Source: Dendrobium chrysotoxum
Lineage: Eukaryota > Streptophyta > Magnoliopsida > Asparagales > Orchidaceae
Length of the DNA stretch: 64,000 bases
Reading direction: 5' to 3'
Assembly (NCBI GenBank): GCA_019925795.1
Contig: CM034312.1
Span: 22,471,914-22,535,913 of the forward strand
In this document: positions 26,178 to 37,739 of the stretch, piece by piece
How the letters are laid out: every line of letters starts with the position of its first letter
Position numbering within the stretch: the stretch's first letter is position 1
Position numbers and translations under genes: made by a program
Notes under the pieces: model-generated
What the model was told of the DNA's origin: nothing
The model's database searches: none
What the model saw: the letters and a program-made list of their open reading frames with translations, nothing else

Positions 26178-27653
26178 CTCCTTCAAATTCAAGAAACTCT
26201 CTTCACACTCTAGTGTCTAGTCAAATGACATAGCCTTTTAAGTCAATCTTGTCAGGGGGATAGTAATTTATGAAAACCCCCTGACAAATTTCCTATAATA
26301 ACCTACTATGCCTAAAAAATTATAAACCTCGACCACAGATGTCAGCCTTGGCTAATTCACTATAGCATGCACCTTTTGAGAATCTATAGTAATTACTTCC
26401 TTGCTTATCATGTGCCCTAAAAATGTTATATAAGTCAACCAAAATTTGCACTTCAAAAATTTAACATACAACTTTTGATGTCTTGAAGTATCCAAAGTCA
26501 ATCTCAAATGAATCATATGTTCTTCCTCAAATTTTGAATACACCAAAATATCATCAATGAATATAATAATAAATTGGTCAAAATACTCCCCGAACACTCG
26601 ATACATTACATCCATGAATATTGATGGAGTGTTCATCACACCAAAATGTATCACTAGAAACTCATATTGTCCATATCTAGTGTTGTAAATCATCTTCACT
26701 ACATCTTTCTCCTTCACTCTCAACTAGTGACAACCTAATCTTAGATTGTTCTTAGAAAATATAGCTTCTCCCTCTAACTGGTCCAAAAACTCATCAATCC
26801 TAGTCAGTGGATATTTATTCTTTATTGTCACTCTATTCAGCTCCCGATAATCTATACACATTCTTAGACATCCATCTTTTTTCCTTACAAATAACACATG
26901 AGATCCCCATGGTGATCCACTAGGCCGGATAAAATCTCTATCCAGTAGCTCTTGTAACTGCACCTTTGACTCTTGTAATTCCCTAGGTGCCATCCTATAT
27001 GGAGACTTCACTATCAGAGTTGTACCTGACACTACCTTAATATAGAATTCTACCTTTCTCTCTAGAGGCTGCCCATATAATTCTTCAAAAAAATCAACAG
27101 GGAATTCCTTCATCACTAGAACATTCTCTAGACCTTTTACTGATTTATTCAAATCTCTTACATATGATAGAAATATAGAACCCTCTCCTGGCCTTATCCA
27201 CTTGCAACATAGAGATCAGAGATGATAAGGCACTCCTAGCACCTATGAAATGAAATATTTAACCTTTTACACACAAACTATCTCTTCTTGTGACAATCAA
27301 TCTAAGCTTAATACCTGCTTAATCAATCCATGCATACTATCACATCGAACTCCTTTAGGGGTAGTAAAATCAGTGTTGACGCTAACTTCCTACTAGAAAT
27401 CTCAAGTTCACACACGTAGACCTTATTAGTAAATATCAGATCACCTATTGGCAACATAACAAATAATGTAGGGGACAACATAGTAATAGTTAAACTCAAT
27501 CATCCAAAATATGCTCAAACATGAAGGATTGACTAACACCAGAATAAAAAAGAATATTATAATACTGCTCAAAAAATATAATTCATACCTATCACAATAT
27601 CTGGTACATCCCTCGCCTCCTGCTAGGTCAGATTATACACAATGGGCTTCACC
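26178..27653 (-). pseudogene. Gypsy protease and reverse transcriptase, degenerate
   Basis: Minus strand. Near 27640 a frame reads QEARDVPDIV, the stretch that precedes the protease in this lineage. The RT spans 27152-26352: YRMAPRELQESKVQLQELLD, then VLFVRKKDGCLRMCIDYREL, then FIDDILVYSK. The catalytic (Y/F)-x-D-D box is intact. A stop at 26721-26723 falls where the family has GYHQL, consistent with CAG to TAG, and splits the domain in two. Below 26350 a degraded FLGIVGYYRKFV motif and an LTRLT motif lead to the RNase H domain, cut at 26177 by the long-LTR element. Confidence 0.85.
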
Positions 27654-28199
27654 CAGGAGTGGAAATGAGTCAAGTTGACTTGCGAGCTGGCTTAAGCTCG
27701 ACTCATTAATGAGCTCGCAAGTCGAGCTTATTGAGTTTTAAGCTCAAGCTCGAGTGGAATTTCAAGCTCATTGGATTATTGAGCTTGAGTTCAATCTTGG
27801 TGATACTTAACTTGATTACTTGTCGAGCAGCTCGAAAGATAGAAGGCGAATTGGCAAAGTACGAAAGGTGTACTGGCAAAGCATGTCTTCGCCTGCAAAC
27901 TGGTGAACCACAATAGGCGAGCTGACGAAGTGTGTGTAAACTGTGAAAGGTGAATAAATAAAGTGTGTGCAAACCATGAAAGGTGAACTGGCCTCTGTAC
28001 ATGCAAACCACATCCATAAACTGGTGTCTGTGCTCTTGAACGGCGGAATCGAGACACTCGACGAGCTCATTTTTAGTGGAACGAGTCGAGCTCGATCTCA
28101 CTTTTTAAGCTTGACTCGAGTTCGAGCTCGGGAATTGGCTCGAGAGTCGAGCTTGAGTTAGGCCTAACTCAAACTTGACTCGACTCATTTGCACCCGTA
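27654..28199. mobile_element. hAT-like MITE with GAGTC-type ends
   Basis: A 546-bp non-coding element. One end reads CAGGAGTGGAAATGAGTC and the other, reverse-complemented, TACGGGTGCAAATGAGTC, followed by further GAGTCGAGC-type inverted sequence. Flanking 8-mers GCTTCACC and GCTGCATC agree at six of eight positions, as for an aged hAT duplication. It is inserted in the gag/protease part of the gypsy element. The overlapping short ORFs on both strands are shadows of its GAGCTCGA-rich sequence. Confidence 0.75.
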
Positions 28200-28530
28200 G
28201 CTGCATCAAAGCTATACTAATAATAGGAATGGACTCCCATTGAGCTCCTTCTACTGATCCACCAAACGGTCTCCCTCCAAATCTACCTCCACTATGGGTC
28301 GACGAAGTCACATTGACAACTCTAAAAGGGGCTGGTTGCTGCCTCTAGCTTTGACTGCCCTTGACTTCAAGTCTACCTTCTGGAGCTCTCTACAGACACT
28401 ACGCAACCTTGTGACCTGCCTAGCTCTGACTGACCCATATGCAGATAATCAGTATTATGAGATAACTTCAAGCCATCATAAATTATCAAAGCTGAAGAAG
28501 GCATTGCTTCTTACCATCCCATAGAGCTAA
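28200..28530 (-). pseudogene. Gypsy gag C-terminal remnant
   Basis: On the minus strand a frame reads THSGGRFGGRPFGG, a glycine-arginine-rich stretch such as lies between the gag zinc knuckle and the protease in this lineage. It joins the QEARDVPDIV region across the MITE. No intact zinc knuckle remains and the gag N-terminus is not recognisable beyond about 28530. Confidence 0.5.
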
Positions 28531-28960
28531 TGGCTATCTCTAATCCACTAAATCATACTGATTCTGCACAACTTGATTGGAGTATTCAAGTAGCAAACGT
28601 TTTACTAGTACAAAACTAAGTATTGTTCGATGATTATTAAATTGCTGGGATGATGTGATCTACAGATTTAAGAAAGCTAATTGAACTTGCCTCATTAATG
28701 ATGTACCTAAACTTATTAATTTATGAACATAGTATATACTTGCTTATATAGTCCTATCTTTAAAATAGAAAGGCTAAGCTGCATCTGTAGTATAACATAA
28801 TATGTAAAATTACAATGGCAATTCTGTCTTCATGAAATAGACTTATTTACAAGATTTTTATACAGAAAGAAAATTATAAGACAGAGTAAAATTGGCCCAC
28901 ATATAATCATTAATATACATTATTATAATGGCAATAACATAAAATCTTGTTGTTCAGATG
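28531..28960. other. Intergenic, no gene seen
   Basis: AT-rich flank between the gypsy remnant and the CLPTM1-like fragments. Nothing recognised. Confidence 0.5.
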
Positions 28961-28996
28961 TTACAGATGGGGATTACAAACTCAAATGCGATTTAG

Positions 28997-29510
28997 TTTC
29001 TGATGAAATTTAGGAGAAATTTCAGTTTGGACAAAAAGAAAGCACCTAAAACACAGCAAACGGCTAGTGCTGCTGCTTGCATAAAGATTTTGCTCGAAGA
29101 GCTCAAATTGCATGGCAATGTTTGCTGAGGCAACTGCAGAATGAAAGCAATATTCAGTCATGTCAGAATATCTAGGCAAGATGATCTCAAATCTGCAAAA
29201 TAAAAAAAATACTACCTTAGTTGTTCTACTATTTTCATCATCTGTTGTGGTGGTCGAGCACTCGAGCCATTGTTGATGAGGGGATTGATCTTGTTCACGG
29301 GATTGATCTTGTTCACTAAAACCAAACCCATTAACCTTGCCCTGTCCACAGGATATACCCATCTCTGGTGGAGATAAATAAAAAAGATAACTACCTTAGT
29401 TGTTTTTCTACTATTTTCATTGCTTGCACCATCATCTGGTGTGGTGGTCAAGCCTTTGCTGATGAGTGATTGATATTGTTAACCACCAAACCATAAGTGA
29501 GATGAAATAT
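28997..29510 (-). pseudogene. CLPTM1-like gene fragment: last exon(s), tandemly duplicated
   Basis: On the minus strand around 29400-29340 the sequence encodes VVIFFIYLHQRWVYPVDR. This is the signature near the C-terminus of the CLPTM1 family (multi-pass membrane proteins of the ER/Golgi), where relatives have DDV.F.IYLYQRW.Y.VD. The next part, VNGFGFSEQD, also fits the family but lies in another frame, so one base has been lost near 29338. A diverged second copy of the tail-encoding sequence lies at about 29398-29500 (both end in ...ENSR(K)TTK). A further minus-strand exon (about 29139-28997, after an acceptor CTGCAG) would encode a hydrophobic segment, MQAAALAVCCVLGAFFL, before a stop; its link to CLPTM1 is uncertain. 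Fragment order plus frameshifts indicate a pseudogene. Confidence 0.7.
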
Positions 29511-30702
29511 CCAGGAATATCAGCTCCTCCATTGCTCATACATAAGTGAGTAGATGGAAAAGCAAGCAGCAAGAAAGGAAAAAACATGGAAAGGTACTTC
29601 ATTGAAAGATCATCTTATTCCTTGGTTTTATTTTTTGAATATGATTCATGATCTGAGAATAACAACATGGGAATTCTTCCACTCCTGTTAAGCTGGTTCA
29701 TTTTTAACAATAGCAGCTTAGAAAAGTAAATATCTATATTCATCTCAAAGATAACAACTTAAGCCATAAGCACCAAATGAAAAATATTAAGGACAATAAT
29801 GCCAGCTATCTTGAAGAACACTTTCAAACAACTAGCCAAACGTCTGGTAAGCATACGCCATAAAGTCTAACAAGTTAATAAGATGTGTTATAAATAAAAT
29901 AAATCACGATCAAGATGACAAGATGCAAATAATGTGGATGCGATTAAAAAAAATTGTTCAACTTTTCAATAACAGTGATTCACAAAGAAATTATAAAAGC
30001 ACAAGTATTTAATGATTAATACTTTTGTGCCTGTGATATGGGCTCCTTAAGAGAAAAAATGAGAAGAGAGAAGATTTTTTTTTTCATTTCCTCACATAAA
30101 ATTACAGCAGTTTGGAGCTATTTATAGGCTTTTACATAAAAGGTTTGATGGGTTTATATGGTTTGGGCTGGCTGCTCTAAAGAAAAAAATATAAATAAAA
30201 GGTTTAAACGGGTTCAGTTTTGCTGAATCGTTGGCTGGCTGGTATTCTGGACCGAAATAATTTGGTTCAGTTTGGTTGGGTTGAACTGCTGGGTTCAGTT
30301 TGGATTTTCTAGACCGAGTGCTGCAGTTGTGGCAATGCTTGAAGCTGGATGCTAAATTTCTGCAGGTATTTGTTTATCTTTTGGAACTATTTTCTTCCTT
30401 TCTCTTCTATGATAAATTATAACATTTATATTGTAGTCTTTGGCTGCTTCTTTTGAATTTTTGATCCATTCTTCAACATATTTTTGTATTATTGTTCGAT
30501 CCAAGGGAATATATTGTTGCTTAACAGTCTGTTAAGCCAGGAATTCCAGCGACCTCCATTGTACACAAGTTTTAAATGACTAGTATTTGTAAAGCATGTC
30601 CAACAGAAGTTTTCAATTTGTTACTAGTAATGTATTTGAGGTTGACTAAAGAACATTTATAATGATAACAAAATGAACCAAGCAAATTGTCATGGAGCAT
30701 GC
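29511..30702. other. Non-coding sequence between the CLPTM1-like fragments
   Basis: The family region linking the two recognised exons (the KSVAHLPWR and KALNTFIDDLF-type segments) was looked for on the minus strand and not found, so these exons are missing or too decayed. 30130-30310 is rich in GGTTCAG-type repeats. No other gene seen. Confidence 0.5.
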
Positions 30703-30894
30703 CTCCATGTGCATAGCTTTTCTGATTTTCCAGAACTCAATGCAGCAACTGATGCCAGTGCTAGCAAGGATCATCCAATGTAGTATCATTGGCAAGAAGG
30801 TAAAGGAAAACAATCAGCTGACTGATAAAATTCCCAACAACTGACTTTACAGACAATCCTTCCTTCGACTTGTTCTTATTCTGGAACTGAATAT
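30703..30894 (-). pseudogene. CLPTM1-like gene fragment: internal exon
   Basis: After a minus-strand acceptor (TTGCAG, 30900-30895) the sequence encodes DIQFQNKNKSKEGLSVKS, then NFISQLIVFLYLL.NDT, then, in a shifted frame, WMILASTGISCCIEFWKI and KAMHME. CLPTM1 proteins have D..FW...KS..GLS..S, a membrane segment, LLDN(D/E)T, and (I/L)(E/D)(F/L)WKI.K.M. One extra T in the NDT-TWM region causes the frame change. Similarity ends at about 30703 with no clear donor. Together with 28997-29510 this is a dead, partly deleted gene on the minus strand. Confidence 0.8.
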
Positions 30895-30900
30895 CTGCAA

Positions 30901-32526
30901 GAAGTTACCAGGTTCAACTAAATGTTTTGGGAATAAAGTAAACATCCATATAAAATTAAACTAAGCTTAGCATATCCAAAGGCATTCAACAGCTTATAAT
31001 CCCAACTTTCTGACAAATTGGCAATGGCATATCAGATTATGGCTGAAATTATGCATGAAATTCTATATATATGGAAAATTACTTATCAATTATTCAATAG
31101 AGAACTTCTCTACATATCATAAAAGAATTAATATGTGGGTCAAGGTACGACTAAATAAAAATATTCCACTATCTATATTAGGAGTAATTTCCTAAAATAA
31201 TTTTTTTTTACAAGAGCAGTCTCCCTCAAGCTGAAGCATATATATAAGTTAGCTCCAACTTATTATATAACATGGAAATTGGAAATTGGCCCAAGTATTG
31301 ATAAATATATTTGTCAATTGTTTTAAAAAAATATATAAGTAATGATCTTCTTTGATAGCAACACATCCCAAAAAGAGTAAATATCGACATCAATATTTTT
31401 GTTCTTTTGGGAAACATGAGATCACTATATATCAATGTTGATGGAAAATGATTGTTGTACAATTGAAAAACTAAATTCCCTCAAAAGGGTCTTAACTCAC
31501 ATCTTTTAACATATAGTGTACATTGGCTTTGTATTTTACCTCAATGCTTAATGTTCAAGTAGCAAAACATTTTATTTGATCATTAGACAACACAAAAGCA
31601 TTATGAAACTTGGTCTACAAAGCTCGTAGAATAATCTACAAACATCAAAACAAATATCAAATTCTATCAAAAAAGAAGAAGAAATCAAAACCATTTCACA
31701 ACAGAACTACAAGTACCTCCACAACAACAAAAAATAGTTCCGCCAGTTATTAGAAATTGGTCCATACCTCCTTGAACCACACAGGTTCACCTCCTTTGGC
31801 TTACATGGGGTTCAACCACCTAGCACCATTTTATATTTAATTAATTGTTTTCTTTTTATTCCTTATTTATAAATTCGGTCCACTTTTGTAAAACCGATAC
31901 ACCTAAATAGTTTAAATGCCTCAAAAATTATAATGAAACATTATGGAATGAATAACTTATGTTTTCCTTCATTTTCTTCTTTTTTTGGAGTCTACACCTA
32001 CTCTAAATGTACCTTTACCTTCTTAGCTTACCAAGAAGCTTAACAAATTGGTGCTTTCATTGCACTAGTCTCATGCCAACTTATACCCTTTTTGGTTCTT
32101 TCTCTAGTAGCAGTATTTGCATCCTAATTTGTTAAGCTTCTTAGCAAGCCAAGAGTGGATTTTTCAGTACTTCAATTTGTTAGGGGTGGATGAGGATATG
32201 GCCCCTCTTGACTATCTATTTATCGGCTTGAGCCAATATTTTAGCTCTACAAAAAAAAAGTTATATGGATATATGAAATATATGATAAGTCTTATATTGA
32301 TTGAGTGTATCATTGGATGGAGTTATCAAGGTGATGGCAAAAGTTGCCGACTTGATGTTCGAAGTTACCAATTTGCTGGATGAAGTCACTGACTTTCTGG
32401 ATTAAGTTGTCAATTTATTTGAAAGAATACTAGCGAGTTGTTTCTGAGCTTAGGAGAGTAGATTTAGTTAAGCCTTTGATGGAGTGCACTTTTGACGAGC
32501 TTACTATGAGTCTGAAGAGTTCATCA
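30901..32526. other. Intergenic, no gene seen
   Basis: AT-rich sequence with runs of A and short ORFs without similarity to anything I recognise. Earlier exons of the CLPTM1-like gene were not found here. Confidence 0.5.
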
Positions 32527-32808
32527 TGATCCAGATTTATAAAGAAGAAAGAAAAATATAGAGAAAATGAAAAGTAAAAGGAGTATTAAATGTACTATAT
32601 ATTTGATTAACAGTAACTACATATATATAGCCTAGCTCAATAATTTAACATCTAGCAAAAAATCTCTTAAGCAGATAGCTTGAACGGTAAGGATTAACTA
32701 GCCAAAAGTTGAGTGTGATGATCTGAAGGCTGGACTAGAGCAGAGAAATTTAATCATGAGTGTAAACTATTAGCTAGAGATGTTGCAGCTAGCAGAGGTG
32801 CACTTTCA
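32527..32808 (-). repeat. Copia 3' LTR
   Basis: A 282-bp LTR. On the plus strand it is followed at 32809 by CCTCCCTTC, the complement of the polypurine tract, which marks its inner edge. Confidence 0.85.
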
Positions 32809-35800
32809 CCTCCCTTCAAGTTGAGGGAAGTAGAACCCATCAACTTGTCACATAGGTTGATAAACCTGGTAGTGGAGACTATCTTTGTGAAGGTATCAGT
32901 GAGTTAATCGGTGGTCGACATGTAGTGGACATCAACCTTCTTGGAAGTGATGTAATCATGAACTGAAAATCAATCTCAATGTGTCACGTGTGGGCATAAA
33001 AGATTGGAATGTAGGTGATGGATATAGCAGAGACATTGTTGCAGTATAAGGGGGTAGTATCGAGCTGAATGGAGAAATCCTGACAGAGATGACGGAGCCA
33101 GAGAAATTTGGTGGTTGCTACAGTAAGAGATATGCGTTCCACTTCAGTAGACGACCTAGCCATAGTGTTTTATTTCTTCACACACCAAGAGATAAGTGAT
33201 TTACCAAGGAGAATACAAAATCCAGTAGTTTGCGATCCGTAGTGTCACCAGCACAATTAGAGTCAGAATAAGCTGTAAGCTTTAGAGCATCATTGTGAAT
33301 AAATAAACCATAATCTAGTGTACCTTTGAGATATCGAAGGATATGTTTGATGAGATGAAAATAATAATCTAAAGGATTATGCATTTGTTTACAGACATTG
33401 TTTACAACAATGGTGTCTGGTCTTTTTGATGTTAAGTATTGTAGTGATCCGATGAGTTATCTGTATAAGGATGTGTTTGAAAAGGTAGTTTGAGATACTG
33501 AGTCAGAGGTGCTCTTGGATGGTAGAGGGTGTGATAAGGATTCGCAGGATGACATTCTTGTGGTTTGAAGGAGTTTGAGTAGTAGAGTAGTAGTTTGAGT
33601 AGTAGTTGAAGTAGCTTCTATATCAATTCCTAAGAAGTGAGGTTTTGGTCCAAGATTTCTAACATGGAATTGTGACAGGAATTTGGGTAGTAGAGTAAAG
33701 ATGGAAGTGGGATTATTGTCGATGAGCAATATATCATCTACATAAATTAGAATGCATATATGAAATTTGTTTTGATGGAGGATAAGAAGTGATGGATCGG
33801 CTAAGCTTGTATGGAAACCCAATTTCAGAAGATATGAAGATAGAGTGGCAAACCATTGTCTCGAAGCTTGTTTGAGACCATAAATGACTTTTTTAAGCAA
33901 ACAAATATGGCTAGGATATTGAGGGTCTTGAAAGCCTTGCGGTTGAGCCATGTAAACAATTTCTTATAAATGCCCGTGTAAGAAGGCATTTGTAACATCC
34001 AACTTAAGTATTTGCCACTAAAAAGGAGAGGCTACAACAAGAAGATTGTATATAGTCTTGAATATCCATTTACAATCAATGACATTTTGATTAGGATAGA
34101 AAGGTACTAAAATCCATATACTTTGAGATTGAAGAGCATGGAATTCATTTTATAGAGCTTTCTGCCATTCTGGATACTTGATGGTAGAACTATAGCATAT
34201 GGGAGTAATGTGAAGAGTATGGTTGAGATCCAGAAGTTTGTGAGATTTAAGAGGACTAGTTTGAAGTCTAGTTACTATGGGATGTTTATATGGTATGGGA
34301 AGAACAGATGAGGTAGATGAAGTTGATATGGCAAGTATTGTATTGGTGGAGTTGACTGTAAGGAGGGGGGGAGATAGGAATGTTGTTTGGTGGAGGAGTT
34401 GAAGATGAAATATTTTGTGGTGGAGGATATTGCTGGTTTAATAGAATTGGAGGTATGGGGTTTAACAAGGAGGTGGCATCGAGTTGTGTATGAATAACAA
34501 CAGAGTCAGTGGGGGAGGACTAATGTGATTCATAAAAAAATACATGACGGGAGATAATGGTTCGATCGGTAAAATGATTATAGTATTTGTAACCTTTTTG
34601 AGCACTTACATAGCCAATGAAGATACATAGAGCGAAGCGGGGTGCCAATTTGTGTGGAGCATGAGGTTGTAACCATGGGTAACACCGACAACTAAAAGCA
34701 CGAAAATGATTATAATTTGGTTTGGTGTTGTAGAGGAGTTGAAATGGTGATAAGAAGGTTGTTGTAGGAGTGGGTAGTCTATTTATGAGGTAGACTATGA
34801 GAAAAACATCAATCCAAAAGGAGAATGGGAGTTGAGAATCAATGAGGTGTGCACGAATAATTTCTATAATGTGTCTGTTTTTATGCTCGTCGACCCCATT
34901 TTATTAGGGTGTATATGGGTAAGTGTATTGATGATGAATTATGTTGTTTGTTAAGAAAGATTGAAGCAATTTATTCAAGAATTCAATACCATTGTCAGTT
35001 TGTAGAGTTCGAATGGTTAGTTGTAATTATTTTTCAATGAGAGATTTAAATTGAATGCATTTTTGTGTAGCTTTGGATTTGCTAAGCATTGGATAGACCC
35101 AAGTATATCTAGAATAGTAATCTAAAAATAATATATAATAATGATACCCATCATTTGAAATAATCAGGGAAGGACCCCAAACATCTGCATGTATGAGTTG
35201 GAGAGGAGAATGAGAAATAGACTTTGATTCATTGAAAGACAATCTATGGCTCTTTGCTTGAGCACATGAGTTACAAAAAATTTTTGAAGAAGAAATACAT
35301 AAGCTAGGTAGATAATTTGCTAAAACGGCGAGAATAAACGAGTTAGGATGACCAAAACGATGATGCCATAGTGAGGACGAGGTTGAGGTAGAGATCGTTG
35401 AAGCAGCAGCAAGTATGAAATTAGCAGGATGACTAATATGGATCAGATATAGTCTGTTATTGCAGGGGCCCTGGAGAAGAGTTTGACACGTCTTCAAATC
35501 CTTTATTGCGAAGCCAGATTTGTCAAAGGAGATACGTCAATCATTATCACGGGTAAGTTTAGAAATTGAAAGAAGTTTGTGAGAGAGATGAGGGACATGA
35601 AGAATAGAGGATAAGGAAAGCATACGAGTAGGTGCAGGTAGGAGTCCTTTGCCAAAATGTTGAATAGGCAGGGGAGTTCCATTTCTGACAAGTACTTGAT
35701 CTGATCCCATTTATGGAGTGCTTTGTTGTAGAGAGTTGTGGTATAGAGTTAGGTGGGAAGTAGCTTCATTGTCAAGGAACCACGGATTGGGTGCTGTAGT

Positions 35801-36493
35801 TTGAGATGCAGAGTCAGCGAAGAGGGTCGAAGTCATTGCTAGAGTAGAATGTGTAAACTGTAGGTTAGGTTGGTGCCAGTAATGTAGAGTGGAGTGACCA
35901 TATTTTTCACATATTTGACATATCCCAGCAAATTTCGATTTGCTGCCCCTAAAGGTGAGCAGCGAAGTATTGAACCTACCACGACCACGATAGGAATGAC
36001 CATGTCCACGTCCATGAATGGAGGATAAGGCAAGTTAAGACACTTGTGAACTAGGTGGATCAGAGATATTTAGATCTTTGGCTACATCAGTAGCTTAGTT
36101 TACTTCTTCACTAACTAAAAGTGCATACATATCATCTAAACTGATCCGGATTGCTGTTTTGAATGCTTGATAGTTTGAAGGTAGGCCGTTTAGGATATAA
36201 AGTATTACATCTTCAGTATCAATGGCACCAGCAGCGGCTCCAATATTGTCGACCAAGCTTTTTATAGTGGCAAGATAAGCTATCATAGAGTTATTTTGTA
36301 TTGAGAGAGAATGAATCTCATATTTCAGTTATATGACCCTCAACCGATTGGTGGAGAAGAATCGACATTCAAGAGTGGTCCAGATTAGAGAGGTGTTGTT
36401 AAGATTCATGATGTAGGGTAAGATAGAAGGGAAAATGGTGGAGGAGAGGGCAATGACAAGATTTTGGAAGATGATGCCGTTAGGCAAAAAGCG
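32809..36493 (-). pseudogene. Copia gag-pol polyprotein, broken
   Basis: From high to low coordinates. Gag: LIWTTLECRFFSTNRLRVI near 36.35 kb and ILNGLPSNYQAFKTAIRI near 36.15 kb (UBN2-type). Zinc knuckle CQICEKYGHSTLHY near 35.9 kb, with the final cysteine replaced by tyrosine. Protease WFLDNEATSHLT near 35.77 kb, where family members have D-(S/T)-G-A, so the active site is lost. GAG-pre-integrase WHHRFGHPN near 35.36 kb and integrase start HADVWGP near 35.18 kb. RT at 33951-33457 with YGLKQASRQWF and an intact YVDDILL box. RNase H at 33384-33178 with LRYLKGTLDYGLF and YSDSNCAGD. Stops between these blocks break the polyprotein. Confidence 0.9.
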
Positions 36494-36505
36494 GCTATGA
36501 TACCA
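36494..36505 (-). other. Copia primer-binding site
   Basis: On the minus strand this reads TGGTATCATAGC, one mismatch from the initiator tRNA-Met site, directly next to the 5' LTR at 36506. Confidence 0.9.
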
Positions 36506-36776
36506 TGATAAAGATGAAGACAATACATAGAAAATGAAAGTAAAAGGAGTATCAAATGTACTATATATTTGATTAACAATAACTACACATATATATGGCC
36601 TAACTCAATGGTTTAACATCCAACAAAAAATCATTTAAGCAGATAGCTTGAACGATGAGAATAAACTAGCCGAAAGTTGAGTGTGATGGTCCGAAGGCTG
36701 GAGTAGAGCAGAAAACTTTAATCATGAGTGTAAACTGTTAGTTGGAGATGTTGCAGCTGGCAGAGTTGCGCTTTCA
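36506..36776 (-). repeat. Copia 5' LTR
   Basis: A 271-bp LTR, collinear with 32527-32808. It includes the shared blocks AGCAGATAGCTTGAACG and GTTGAGTGTGATG. Confidence 0.85.
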
Positions 36777-36921
36777 CAGATGAGTTCACTTTGATTCTTG
36801 TAAATTCACTATCTTTATCTTTTTATTTTGCCAAATTGCTTTGAATCGAGTTGATCTTTTTTGGATCATACTCTTCATTTTAATGTTGAGCTATCCTTTC
36901 GGTCAATCAATCTCCTCTCTT

Positions 36922-37094
36922 ATAAGGGAAAAATTATTACGTGTGGAGTTTGGACTTACCTTTTTGTTTCTACTCAAATCACGTGAAGACACTTAAATTT
37001 TCTCTCTTGCGCACACCTTCTGAGAGAGAAAAAAAATCTAGGTGCGAATAACCGGATGACATTTGAACTCCGCACGTAATAATTTTTCCTTGTA
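36922..37094. mobile_element. Short MITE upstream of the ARF gene
   Basis: Ends are inverted repeats: AAGGGAAAAATTATTACGTG on one side and, reverse-complemented, AAGGAAAAATTATTACGTG on the other, continuing with (T/C)GGAGTT. About 170 bp, non-coding. The element at 47467-47640 has similar ends, so both probably belong to one family. It lies about 0.65 kb above the likely ARF transcription start. Confidence 0.7.
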
Positions 37095-37739
37095 AGCTAA
37101 GCAAAAGAGAACTACGGGACACTAACTAGTGATTACTTTAGTATCTTAAAGTTCCTCTTACGTTTAACCATAAAAAATACTTTCATAATTTATTTTACTA
37201 AAGAGCACTAATATCTTCCTAAATTACAGAGAAAATAATCATCTTGTAATTTTCCCTTTTTAATTTATTGGTAAAAATTGTCTCTTTATATAAATTCAAA
37301 ATTACAGAGCATTATCAAAATAGATAACGCCGATATCTCAGACTAATTCATTTATTGAAATACATTAGATCTTGCAAATCTCTCATGATTTTGGGCGGCC
37401 TGCAGGCAATTCGGGAGAATGGGCTCAACCGAGGGCGGCTGAGATTGGCGCGTCATGATCGTCTATGTTCCGGTGAGCATTGTGAACAGCAGGGTAAAGC
37501 TGAGCCAGCGCGGCGGTAGGCTGAGCCGGTGCAAAGCGACAGATCGGTAGCGTCCAGGGAGTGAGTTGGCGAGGAGGTCTGTTGTGCTAAGGAGCAGCGG
37601 CAGCGGAGAGCAAACGACTAGAAAATACCGCGAGATCTCGCACGCAGTGGAAAGCCGGGAAAGTGAAACAGGCGGCCACACAGGACTCACAGAAGTGGCA
37701 GCGTAGCAGCACGCAGCGACTCTAGTGCGCTCTCTCTTT
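37095..37739. promoter_or_regulatory. Proximal upstream region of the ARF gene
   Basis: AT-rich down to about 37390, then abruptly GC-richer with many GCGGC and GAGC motifs. The change fits a plant promoter/leader junction. No TATA box could be placed with confidence. Minus-strand ORFs here are composition shadows. Confidence 0.4.

Larger units (their letters stand above)
3255..28530 (-). mobile_element. Decayed Ty3/gypsy (Tekay/Del-like) element, opened by nested insertions
   Basis: Pieces on the minus strand lie in the gypsy order: gag and protease region 28530-27300, RT 27152-26350, start of RNase H 26350-26178, rest of RNase H 13227-12980, integrase 12980-11230, then a polypurine tract (AAAGAGGGGAGAA on the minus strand) and the 3' LTR from 11213 downward. 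Three insertions interrupt it: 3860-10146, 13228-26172 and 27654-28199. No 5' LTR was found above 28.5 kb and the lower LTR edge is uncertain. Stops and frameshifts are frequent throughout. The lineage call rests on the order RT-RNase H-integrase and on an integrase C-terminus that ends almost at the polypurine tract. Confidence 0.75.
32527..36776 (-). mobile_element. Degraded Ty1/copia retrotransposon
   Basis: Complete outline of a copia element of 4250 bp on the minus strand. LTRs are 32527-32808 and 36506-36776 (both TGAT...TTTCA as read on the plus strand), roughly 10% different by eye. A perfect-length Met primer site abuts the upper LTR. The domains run gag, zinc knuckle, protease, GAG-pre-integrase, integrase, RT and RNase H in copia order. 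Several frames are broken, so it cannot move by itself. No exact target duplication was found (CATCA against CAGAT). Confidence 0.9.

Noticed and set aside
27706..28161. Cluster of overlapping ORFs of 60-130 codons on both strands
   Set aside because: They lie inside the 27654-28199 MITE, overlap in four frames, have repetitive composition and match no domain; they are by-products of its inverted GAGCTCGA-rich sequence.
32117..32383. 88-codon plus-strand ORF
   Set aside because: No domain or transposon similarity, AT-rich codons, and no supporting context; treated as chance.
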